Assembly: GCA_946059285.1 (NCBI GenBank)
Contig: CAMGMW010000010.1
Span: forward strand, 1-13,917
Length of the DNA: 13,917 nucleotides
Direction of reading: 5' to 3'
From: an uncultured Clostridia bacterium
GTDB taxonomy: Bacteria; Bacillota_A; Clostridia; Oscillospirales; Oscillospiraceae
The notes under the pieces were generated by a model, which saw only the letters and a list, made by a program, of their open reading frames with translations, had not been told where the DNA came from and searched no databases. Below, one piece after another: positions 1-6,787 of the stretch. The translations under genes were made by a program, and so were the position numbers. Each line of letters starts with the position of its first letter. Position 1 is the stretch's first letter.

Positions 1-1
1 G

Positions 2-109
2 ATTGCAGTTCTGTTGGCGGTTCTGTTCAGAAAGCAAATCGGCAAGATTATTTCTAACCTGTTTAAAGCGATTAATGATAATGTCGGCGCCGTCACCGAG
101 GCATTCTGA
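2..109 (+). CDS. Flp-like pilin, C-terminal end only (partial at left edge)
   Basis: An open frame enters from the left edge and ends at the TGA at 107-109, giving the last 35 residues of a protein whose start lies outside the window. The visible part is a hydrophobic helix end (IAVLLAVLF), then a basic patch (RKQIGK), then an amphipathic tail ending in AF. This is the pattern of the small Flp1-like pilins of Gram-positive Tad loci, where one hydrophobic helix is followed by a short polar tail. Position directly before a TadE-type gene supports it. The diagnostic prepilin cleavage site is not in the window, so the family call rests on the tail and the context. It would be the main subunit of the Tad pilus. 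It could instead be another small single-helix protein. Confidence 0.6.
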   Translation: MAVLLAVLFRKQIGKIISNLFKAINDNVGAVTEAF

Positions 110-141
110 TGAGCAGGAGCATGATCAGGATGGACAGCTTA

Positions 142-165
142 TGTGGCAGGGGCTTCCCTGCCACA
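142..165 (+). repeat. Strong intergenic hairpin after the pilin gene
   Basis: A perfect 10-bp inverted repeat (142-151 pairing with 156-165, core GTGGCAGGG / CCCTGCCAC) encloses a 4-base GCTT loop, 32 bases after the pilin stop. No run of T follows, so it is not a standard intrinsic terminator. A competing weaker pairing exists between AGGGGCT at 148-154 and AGCCCCT at 167-173. By position it may protect the 3' end of pilin mRNA or mark a processing point, so that pilin is made in excess over the downstream minor proteins. The role is inferred; the pairing is seen directly. Confidence 0.6.
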
Positions 166-221
166 GAGCCCCTTTCAAAAAGCAAGTTTTCTCCAATTCC
201 GTAGCAGGGGAGTGACGATAT

Positions 222-857
222 ATGACACGTAAAATATTTGGAGAGCGCGGCGCGCTGTTTGTGGAAGCAAGCATCGTGTTTCCGGTTATGTTTGTCATTA
301 TTTTTATCATGCTGTTTTTAGGAAATGCGTATTACCAACAAAGCCGCATTGAAAAAATTGTGACAACCGCTGCACTGGACGGAGCGTCGTACTGTGCTGA
401 TCCGATGCTTTCAGCCGTAGAAGGAAGCGGCTCGATCCCGGGACTTGGAGAGGTTCAGATACAACCGTACCGCTATTTTCTCACGGGCGGGATGGGTGAT
501 ATTGAAAGCAGTATAGAGGGTCGAATTGCCGAAGAGATCGATGTGTTGGGGACCGGTCTTTTCCCCGGAATGACGCCGGAGCTTGGCACTGCAAACGCAA
601 CATACCATAACGGCTATATTTATTCCACTTTTTCGGTAGATTTATCAGGCAAAATCAAAATGCCGATTCGATTGCTTTTTGAGTCGGAGTACCTCTATAA
701 ACATGTTTCCTATCACATTGAATTCCCGGTTTCGGACAGTACGGAATTTGTTCGGAATGTCAACATGGTCGAGGATTTTTTAGAAAAATATGGTGTGGAT
801 GAGAAAATACATTCGATGATCGATAAGGTCGTTAGTTGGATTCCCCAAAACGATTAG
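222..857 (+). CDS. TadE-type minor pseudopilin
   Basis: This 211-residue protein has the class III (type IVb) prepilin N-terminus of the TadE family. A short basic leader ends in R9-G10, followed by A11-L-F-V-E15, so the conserved Glu stands at +5 after the predicted cleavage. A hydrophobic helix then runs to about residue 33. The rest is a soluble domain of about 175 residues that would face outward. TadE proteins are minor pseudopilins needed for Tad pilus assembly and are cleaved by a dedicated prepilin peptidase; one is encoded here at 6005. The start at 222 is supported by GGGGAG at 207-212. It sits between the pilin end and the DUF5702-type gene, with 14 bases to the latter. The N-terminus is clear; the C-terminal domain shows no motif I recognise. 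Confidence 0.85.
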   Translation: MTRKIFGERGALFVEASIVFPVMFVIIFIMLFLGNAYYQQSRIEKIVTTAALDGASYCADPMLSAVEGSGSIPGLGEVQIQPYRYFLTGGMGDIESSIEGRIAEEIDVLGTGLFPGMTPELGTANATYHNGYIYSTFSVDLSGKIKMPIRLLFESEYLYKHVSYHIEFPVSDSTEFVRNVNMVEDFLEKYGVDEKIHSMIDKVVSWIPQND

Positions 858-871
858 CAGGGAGATGAAAG

Positions 872-3800
872 ATGATGAAGAAGAAAACCCGCGGCGCGGT
901 GTCGGTATTTCTTGTGATGATACTGGTTCCGTGCATGCTTGTTTCCAGCATCTTTGTTGATGTCAGCCGCATGTATCTTGCTCAGGGAATGGCGGAGTCT
1001 GCCAGTGATTTGGCACTGAATGCTCTCCTGACCAAATACGATGCCGATTTGAGCGACTGGTACGGCATGATGGCTTCCTGCCAGAACATTGAAGAGGTAT
1101 ATTCCAAATCCGCGGAAATTTTCCTACGGATCTTGTCCTCGCAGGACTTGAGCGAGGAAGAAATCAAAAATGTGATTGACTACGGAATGCATACATTTTC
1201 CGATCAGGATATCAATGACCTGTTGAGAATGGAGCCGCAGGGCGATGTGACCGTCGGTGCGGTTGACGGTGCAGATCTGACCAATCCCACCATTTTGAAA
1301 GACCAGATCGTGGAGTTTATGAAATATCGCGCACCCGTTGAGCTGACCTCGACGCTCATCGGACGTCTGGCGGAGACCGGAGATGCCGGGAATACGGGCA
1401 TTACGGACGTTTTGGAAAGCGACGAAAATAGCGAGCTGGTAGAGGATAAGCAGGCATTTTATGAAGCAGAGGGCGAACTGTGCGAAAAAGCATTCCGCTC
1501 CTATGTCGCGATTTTTGATTATTATCGCTATGCCAGCGGAAATCACGACGCACGCGGGAATCAAAAGCCATCGATGAACAGCGAGGCGCTGAAAAGCTAT
1601 GCAGACAGGCTGACAGAGTATAAAAAGGCGTATCAAGAGATTCATGAGCTGATGATCAAGAATTTCTACAACACGGAGGGGCTTGTATCTTATACGAGAA
1701 CAACAGTCAACTCTTTCGCGTGGAATTTTACCTATGGCTCTAATCAACACGCGACAAATTTTGAGCAGATTACCAAGTCCTACCGGAAGGATGAAGGAAC
1801 GGACGCTAATTTCAAAGAGATTTATTCTGAAAAAGAAGAAACCGACGACGGCGAGACGGTCTATTATATATATAAGAGCGACCTTGAAGCGCTGATGAAT
1901 GACTTGTTTGAAGCAGAAAATGCCTTCAAGGAAGCAAGAGAGAGATTTGTCAGCAAACTGAATGATTTAATGGGAAAGCTGCCCGGAGACGGAGATGATG
2001 ACTCCTATCTCGTACAGTGGTGGGTGCAGGCAAACAAGGTGGTTAATAACCCTGACGATAACATCCATCAAAAGCTAAGAAACGCATCAGAAGATCTGGT
2101 GCGTGCCTATGCAAAGATTCTTGCGCTGGAGGATTGCACGCCTTATTCCGATTCGGAGAATCCGACAGACAATGTGCCGTCCAATTGGCTGACAGGTTAT
2201 AGGTATTATAGTAGCTATACCGGTTCCAGTAGAACCTATGCACAAATAAAACAGAACATCAAGACTTCAATCGATACATTCCTGATCAATCAGACCGGCT
2301 CTAGCAACTATCATCACTATGTGTATAATCTGGAGGATTACTCAAAAGCTGCGTGTAAAAAAATCGATCCGAGTAAGGTCAACTTATCAACGAAGATCAA
2401 TGGAACAACCTATAGCGTGCAGAACGCCGTCCCGGCGGTCAAAAGCGCATTGACCAATATGCGCATGGAATTGCAGGAATATGTGGATTTGCTGAACAAG
2501 GCAATCGACGGATACGGCGATAAGGATGCGACCGACAGAATCCCATCTTTGGATGAGCTGTTGACTTTGGCAAATAACTATCAGGTGGCGCTGGATGAGT
2601 ATACAAACACCGTGAAGAACACGGATACAACGGTTGCCAGAGAAGAAGAGGAAAAATTCCTGGATAATGCGGATGAGATCGAATGGCGCAAGGAAATCAC
2701 GCAGGAGCGTGTACAGGAGCTGAAAACCCGTCTGACCAATATCCGGTCACAATACCAAACGATCATTGATGCAATCGACTCCATGACCTATGGCGGTACG
2801 AAGCTCACAGAAATCAGCACTTTTGCAAAGGTAAAGGAGCTTGCCGGCTCTAAAGTGCAGAAAAGCGAGATCAAACTGACGAATCGTGAGCTGAAGGACT
2901 ATGCCCAAAAGACCTTTACCGGTACGGACGCGCTATTCCAGCCGACCGAGACCGTTCTGACCTTACAGCACCTGGAGGATTACACGTACAATCCCGATAT
3001 CAACCCGGATGAGAACAATACGGTGCATACGCCGGAACTGTTTGTGATTTTCCATAAATTATGGAAAGGGAAAAGCGTACAGGATTTAGACGATGTAAAG
3101 GAAGAAGAGGAAAAGACCAAGGAAGAAAGTGACAAATATGTGGAGGAGCAGAAGGGCCTGGCGAGCAAGTACCGTGGCGAAGGCGAGGATATTACGGTGG
3201 AATACTCCAACGCGGGGACTGACTTTGGCGTCGGCAGTGCACTTGGCTCTCTGATCACGCTGTTTACCAACCTGCTGGACGGTAGAATCGACAACCTGCG
3301 GGACGACATCTATGTTAGCACCTATGCCATGAATATGTTCAGCTATGCGACCTACGACCGCGAGGGGATGTACTCCTTGCTTTCTGACGAACAGAAAAAG
3401 AGCATGGGGCTGAGCAATTACGATGATGATGACCATTACGGCGGCGTCAGCGAGACTTGGTTCAGTGAGGAGATGAAGGACAGCAGCGGCAATTTTATCC
3501 CGAACAAGACGGTGACCAATAAGCTGATCACCCAGAGCAACAATGCGGCGTATTTGGCGGAGATCGAATACCTGCTCTACGGCGGCACGAATGAGGAAAA
3601 CCTGAAATCCTCGTTTGGCGCGCTCTACGAGATCCGATTTGTTTTGAACCTGATTTCCGGATTCCAGCATTATTGGAGCGATGCTTTTATTACAGGCGTT
3701 GCCTCATTCTTACAAGGCTGTACGATGGGCATTGTTCCGGCGGCGGTATTCAAGGCGGTCCTGATTCCAATCCTGACAGCCATTGAGACCTGCGTAGATA

Positions 3801-4270
3801 ACCAGCGCCTGGCGGCTGGCATGCCGGTGGAACTGTACAAGGGAGAGAATGACTGGTGGATCTGCATTTGGAAATCGCAGGCTAAGGATAAAAATATAGG
3901 CTTTTCCGCTTTTCTGAACCTTTTGAAGGGCGAACCGATCCGAACCAATCAGGACAAGGGCTTGTTCTACAGCGACTATATGACCCTCTTTGTTTACCTT
4001 GGCTTCAGCAGCGGCAATCAGGACAACGGATTGGCAGCGAATATGTACCGCCGTATGGCGGAGCTGATCCAGGCGAACATGCGCAAGCACGAGGGCGTCA
4101 GCGACAGTTTCTCGATGGGAAGTGCAAAGGTGTATTTTAAGCTGGAGGCAACACTTCGGATCAAGCCAATTATGGTGTCACTTCCGGTCTTTGGCAATTC
4201 CGCCGACCCGATGACAAGCAATCTGGACTGGTGTACGTTCCAGATTTCTACCGTGCGGGGCTACTCGTGA
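872..4270 (+). CDS. DUF5702-type large pilin-like surface protein
   Basis: This 1132-residue protein starts like a pseudopilin: basic leader MMKKKTRG, then AVSVFLVMILVP and a hydrophobic helix to about residue 30. The next stretch (VDVSRMYLAQGMAESASDLALNALL, in pieces, residues 29-54) is the recognisable start of DUF5702-type proteins, which accompany Tad loci in Clostridia. Unlike the two TadE-type proteins here, position +5 after the predicted Gly8 cleavage point is Phe, not Glu. The middle is long, polar and helical, with acidic coiled-coil-like segments near residues 590-630 and 740-765. A hydrophobic region at about 925-975 (rich in I, V, A, P) lies near the C-terminus. GGGAG at 860-864 supports the start; ATG at 875 is an alternative. 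The function is unknown; a role as a pilus-associated or envelope-spanning structural protein is inferred from the N-terminus and neighbours. Confidence 0.8.
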   Translation: MMKKKTRGAVSVFLVMILVPCMLVSSIFVDVSRMYLAQGMAESASDLALNALLTKYDADLSDWYGMMASCQNIEEVYSKSAEIFLRILSSQDLSEEEIKNVIDYGMHTFSDQDINDLLRMEPQGDVTVGAVDGADLTNPTILKDQIVEFMKYRAPVELTSTLIGRLAETGDAGNTGITDVLESDENSELVEDKQAFYEAEGELCEKAFRSYVAIFDYYRYASGNHDARGNQKPSMNSEALKSYADRLTEYKKAYQEIHELMIKNFYNTEGLVSYTRTTVNSFAWNFTYGSNQHATNFEQITKSYRKDEGTDANFKEIYSEKEETDDGETVYYIYKSDLEALMNDLFEAENAFKEARERFVSKLNDLMGKLPGDGDDDSYLVQWWVQANKVVNNPDDNIHQKLRNASEDLVRAYAKILALEDCTPYSDSENPTDNVPSNWLTGYRYYSSYTGSSRTYAQIKQNIKTSIDTFLINQTGSSNYHHYVYNLEDYSKAACKKIDPSKVNLSTKINGTTYSVQNAVPAVKSALTNMRMELQEYVDLLNKAIDGYGDKDATDRIPSLDELLTLANNYQVALDEYTNTVKNTDTTVAREEEEKFLDNADEIEWRKEITQERVQELKTRLTNIRSQYQTIIDAIDSMTYGGTKLTEISTFAKVKELAGSKVQKSEIKLTNRELKDYAQKTFTGTDALFQPTETVLTLQHLEDYTYNPDINPDENNTVHTPELFVIFHKLWKGKSVQDLDDVKEEEEKTKEESDKYVEEQKGLASKYRGEGEDITVEYSNAGTDFGVGSALGSLITLFTNLLDGRIDNLRDDIYVSTYAMNMFSYATYDREGMYSLLSDEQKKSMGLSNYDDDDHYGGVSETWFSEEMKDSSGNFIPNKTVTNKLITQSNNAAYLAEIEYLLYGGTNEENLKSSFGALYEIRFVLNLISGFQHYWSDAFITGVASFLQGCTMGIVPAAVFKAVLIPILTAIETCVDNQRLAAGMPVELYKGENDWWICIWKSQAKDKNIGFSAFLNLLKGEPIRTNQDKGLFYSDYMTLFVYLGFSSGNQDNGLAANMYRRMAELIQANMRKHEGVSDSFSMGSAKVYFKLEATLRIKPIMVSLPVFGNSADPMTSNLDWCTFQISTVRGYS

Positions 4271-4341
4271 GTGGCACTGCGAAGCGCTGCATGCGTTTGC
4301 GGCGCGCGGCAGGCTCTGACGTTAAAGGCGGAAAATGTGCG

Positions 4342-4370
4342 TTGCATGGGAAGCTGCCCCGTGATATAAT
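4342..4370 (+). promoter_or_regulatory. Sigma-A-type promoter with extended -10
   Basis: TTGCAT at 4342-4347 and a perfect TATAAT at 4365-4370 are separated by exactly 17 bases. TG at 4362-4363, one base before the -10, makes it an extended -10 element, which offsets the poor -35 (3 of 6 matches). The predicted start is near 4377, giving a leader of about 70 bases before the lipoprotein ATG at 4450. It lies in the only long gap of the window and is the best promoter I can see. It probably serves the lipoprotein gene and perhaps the whole downstream run. Confidence 0.65.
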
Positions 4371-4437
4371 ATACGTTGCTGATTCGCGGAGCTTTTCGGA
4401 TTTCCGTAAGGCTCTGACATCCATATGATTTTTGAAA

Positions 4438-4443
4438 AGGAGA
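4438..4443 (+). promoter_or_regulatory. Ribosome binding site that fixes the lipoprotein start
   Basis: AGGAGA lies 6 bases before ATG 4450. The frame is also open from a TTG at 4432, but that codon lies before this site and would add MKRRRI ahead of a complete signal peptide, so ATG 4450 is chosen. Confidence 0.8.
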
Positions 4444-4449
4444 AGAATT

Positions 4450-5166
4450 ATGAAAAAACTGCTTGTTTCGCTGCTCGTATTCTGTCTGCTGTTTGCGCTC
4501 GCTGGCTGCGGTGGCGATTCCGATCCGGCAGCACCCGGAAACGATCCGGGTGCCTTATCCTCCGCTCCCTCCGGTAACGGAGCAACCACACCGGAGGTGG
4601 ACGAGAACGAGCCGATCACAGAGGAAATGCTGCGTGCATATCCCGAAGCGCCTGCCTCTGATTTTGAATACTATCAATACGGTGACAATATTGTTATTGA
4701 AAAGTATATCGGGACGGATCCGATCGTGGTGATCCCCGCGGAAATTGACGGGTGTCCGGTCACTGAGTTGTATACATACATTTTCTCCAACAAAAGCCAG
4801 GTTCGGGCAGCGTTGATCCCAGCGAGCATCGCGTGTGTGCCGGAAGGGCTTTTCGCCAACAATGAGGTCGTTGAGGTCATCATATGTGAAGGCGCAACAG
4901 AAGCCGATGATTTGGCTTTTTTCAACTGCGCCTCGTTGCGGACGGTGATTCTCGGCGACGGGCTGGAGACGCTGGGTGAAATGGCGCTTGCCGGCAACGT
5001 CAGCTTGGAGAAGGTTCGGATTCCCGCATCGTTAACTTCAATTTCCGATGAAGATGCCGAGGGGATGTTCTACGGCAGCAGGAAGTACCTCACGATCTAC
5101 GGTGAAGCGGGGAGCTATATTGAGACCTACGCCGCAGAGCAGGGGATCGCATTTCAAGCGGAGTAA
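4450..5166 (+). CDS. Lipoprotein with BspA-type leucine-rich repeats
   Basis: The 238-residue product has a lipoprotein signal peptide: MKKLL, a hydrophobic core, and the lipobox L17-A-G-C20, so Cys20 would be lipidated and the protein held on the outer face of the membrane. A low-complexity Gly/Ser/Pro/Asn linker follows (about 21-50). From about residue 74 to the end comes a BspA-type (LRR_5) fold, shown by repeated patterns such as VVIPAEIDGCPVTEL, LIPASIACVPEGLF, VILGDGLETLGEMAL and VRIPASLTSI. These domains usually bind proteins or surfaces; no enzyme activity is implied. The gene has its own promoter and lies between the two pseudopilin blocks, 32 bases before the second TadE-type gene. 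It may be an adhesin, a pilus-associated surface factor or an envelope sensor; the sequence does not decide between these. Confidence 0.85.
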   Translation: MKKLLVSLLVFCLLFALAGCGGDSDPAAPGNDPGALSSAPSGNGATTPEVDENEPITEEMLRAYPEAPASDFEYYQYGDNIVIEKYIGTDPIVVIPAEIDGCPVTELYTYIFSNKSQVRAALIPASIACVPEGLFANNEVVEVIICEGATEADDLAFFNCASLRTVILGDGLETLGEMALAGNVSLEKVRIPASLTSISDEDAEGMFYGSRKYLTIYGEAGSYIETYAAEQGIAFQAE

Positions 5167-5198
5167 ATTACAGATCCAATTAATGCAGGAGGTGGCTT

Positions 5199-5981
5199 AT
5201 GAAACAGAAAAAGGAACGGGGCGCGATCGTCGTCGAGGCAACGATCTCCTTAACTGCCTTCATATTTGCAATTTTTACGATCCTGATGATTGTTGATGTC
5301 TGCTATACGCAGGCAAAGATCAGCACTGCGCTGAACTCCGCAACAAAAGAGATTTCGCAGTATTGCCTTCTGTATTACAAACTTGGTCTGAATGAGATTA
5401 ACGAGGCAATGCAGGAGGGAACCGGCGATGCAAGGGATACAGCCACCGGAACGATCGACGGAGTTGCTGACCTTATGGGCGCTTTGTCCGGTGTATCGAG
5501 CAGTTGGAACGACGGAGATTTCGACAACCTGATTTCCGAGGCTGAGAAAGCGGGAGACGCGGCATCCGGAACGGTTTCGCTGTGGGCGGATAAGCTTGCA
5601 GACGATCCGAAAGGTCTGATTCTCGGCATGGCAAAACTGGCTGCACATGAAGGCATTGAGTTGGGGAAGTCGGCACTGGGCGAGGCGCTGGCAAAGGCGT
5701 TTATGAAAAAAAACCTCTGTGCCTCTGAGGGTGATGATCCGAATGCCTTCCTGAAAAGTCACCGGGTGGCGGACGGACTCGACGGACTGGATTTTCAGTA
5801 TTCGACGTTGCTATATAACGGAGAACCCAAGGTCATGATGGTTGTGACTTATGATATTGAAGTTGTGAGACTGTTGGGCTTTGAGTTTAGTTTTACGATC
5901 CGGCAGTGTGCAATTACGGATGCTTGGGGCGCAGGCGTTTCCGGCAGCAGCAACAGCAGCAGCACGGAAGCGTCCGAATGA
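5199..5981 (+). CDS. Second TadE-type pseudopilin
   Basis: This 260-residue protein has a class III prepilin N-terminus: MKQKKERG8, then A9-I-V-V-E13, so Glu is at +5, followed by a hydrophobic helix to about residue 32. This matches the TadE protein at 222 in design but not in the rest of its sequence, so the two are distinct components rather than a recent duplication. The middle (about 60-170) is Gly/Ala/Asp-rich and helical. A C-terminal hydrophobic-polar strand region (about 205-245) ends in a serine-rich tail encoded by AGC repeats (SGSSNSSS). AGGAGGT at 5187-5193 gives a very strong ribosome site. It should be a substrate of the prepilin peptidase encoded 23 bases downstream. The C-terminal function is unknown. 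Confidence 0.82.
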   Translation: MKQKKERGAIVVEATISLTAFIFAIFTILMIVDVCYTQAKISTALNSATKEISQYCLLYYKLGLNEINEAMQEGTGDARDTATGTIDGVADLMGALSGVSSSWNDGDFDNLISEAEKAGDAASGTVSLWADKLADDPKGLILGMAKLAAHEGIELGKSALGEALAKAFMKKNLCASEGDDPNAFLKSHRVADGLDGLDFQYSTLLYNGEPKVMMVVTYDIEVVRLLGFEFSFTIRQCAITDAWGAGVSGSSNSSSTEASE

Positions 5982-5992
5982 CCCGGGACGAT

Positions 5993-6000
5993 AGGGGAAA
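5993..6000 (+). promoter_or_regulatory. Ribosome binding site that fixes the peptidase start
   Basis: AGGGGAAA lies in the gap after the TadE-type stop at 5981, a few bases before ATG 6005. The frame is open further upstream to 5906, but that extension overlaps the TadE-type gene and reads as a Gln-rich and Arg-rich stretch of its AGC repeat, so ATG 6005 is preferred. Confidence 0.75.
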
Positions 6001-6004
6001 AAAC

Positions 6005-6778
6005 ATGGAGATATTGGATTGGCTCTTTATTGTAATCACAGCGTTCCTTTGCATCGTCAGTTTTGTGTTGATGCAGTACGATTTCAGGAAAAACCCCAAA
6101 AAGTCAGAGGCGAAGAAAGATACTTCTGGGACAGAAACCGCAGCGTTGAAATCTACCGAAACAGAACCGCCGGAAGAGGAACTGGCGACGGCTCCGATTT
6201 CCGAGCACACGCCACTGCAGGAAAAGTGCCCAACAGCGATGCTGATCTACAGTGCGGTGATGATTGTAATTACACTTGCGAGTTCTGTGATGCTCTGCGT
6301 CGTATATACGGATAACAGCTTTCTGTTTTCACTGAAACGGGCAGCGCTTTTGTCGTTATTGTGGCCGATCGGATATATCGATTATAAAACCTATCGAATT
6401 CCTAATCTGTTCATTTTGTTTGGTCTATCGTGTCGTGTATTGATTCTGATTGCTGAGATACTTACGAAATCCCCTGGTGTTTGGCATACGCTTTTGACAG
6501 AAGCAATCGCAGCAGGCGCTTTGGTGTTGGCGGCTTTTCTGTGTACGCTTTGCATGAAAGGTTCTATCGGATTTGGTGATATCAAGCTGTTTGCGGTGAT
6601 GGGATTACTGCTGGGCACGAACGGCATTATAGGGGCAATCTTTCTGACATTAATTGCTTCGTTTGTTATCTCTATCGTTCTGCTGGTGACCAAGAAAAAA
6701 ACGAAAAAAGATCTTATTCCCTTTGGACCTGCAATCGTCATAGGGACATTTCTCTCTGTTTTTTTAACAGGAATGTGA
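6005..6778 (+). CDS. Prepilin peptidase, A24 family, TadV/CpaA-like
   Basis: The 257-residue polytopic membrane protein carries both catalytic aspartates of A24 peptidases: D126 in GYIDYKTYRIPN and D192 in the GxGD motif G189-F-G-D192. These enzymes cut the leader of type IV prepilins on the cytoplasmic side of the membrane. It lacks the N-terminal methyltransferase part of PilD and so matches the short TadV/CpaA class. It should process the Flp-like pilin and the two TadE-type proteins here. One oddity is an extra N-terminal membrane helix (about 5-25) followed by an acidic, Thr/Glu/Pro-rich cytoplasmic linker (about 28-75) before the core. Further helices lie at about 80-100, 107-125, 130-148, 160-180 and 190-255. 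It is 9 bases from the next gene, so the two are probably co-transcribed. Confidence 0.9.
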   Translation: MEILDWLFIVITAFLCIVSFVLMQYDFRKNPKKSEAKKDTSGTETAALKSTETEPPEEELATAPISEHTPLQEKCPTAMLIYSAVMIVITLASSVMLCVVYTDNSFLFSLKRAALLSLLWPIGYIDYKTYRIPNLFILFGLSCRVLILIAEILTKSPGVWHTLLTEAIAAGALVLAAFLCTLCMKGSIGFGDIKLFAVMGLLLGTNGIIGAIFLTLIASFVISIVLLVTKKKTKKDLIPFGPAIVIGTFLSVFLTGM

Positions 6779-6787
6779 GGATATGCC

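Noticed and set aside
142..180. Intrinsic terminator after the pilin gene
   Set aside because: The stem is strong, but no T run follows it, so termination is not supported; kept only as a hairpin.
1124..1750. Open frame of 208 codons on the - strand inside the DUF5702-type gene
   Set aside because: It lies wholly antisense to a clear long gene, has no ribosome site of note and no family-like sequence.
3086..3670. Open frame of 194 codons on the - strand
   Set aside because: Antisense shadow of the DUF5702-type gene, with no motif or context.
4231..4428. Open frame of 65 codons spanning the gap after the DUF5702-type gene
   Set aside because: It begins inside the upstream gene, crosses the promoter, and shows no ribosome site or protein-like pattern.
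5942..5963. CAG/AGC triplet run as a separate repeat element
   Set aside because: Short serine-codon run at the end of the TadE-type gene; ordinary low complexity and not a distinct element.
5906..6004. N-terminal extension of the prepilin peptidase frame
   Set aside because: It overlaps the TadE-type gene and reads as its AGC repeat in another frame; a proper ribosome site precedes ATG 6005.
6496..6530. TTGACA-like -35 box inside the peptidase gene
   Set aside because: No acceptable -10 box lies 16-18 bases downstream; similar TTGACA hits near 7233 and 10178 fail in the same way.
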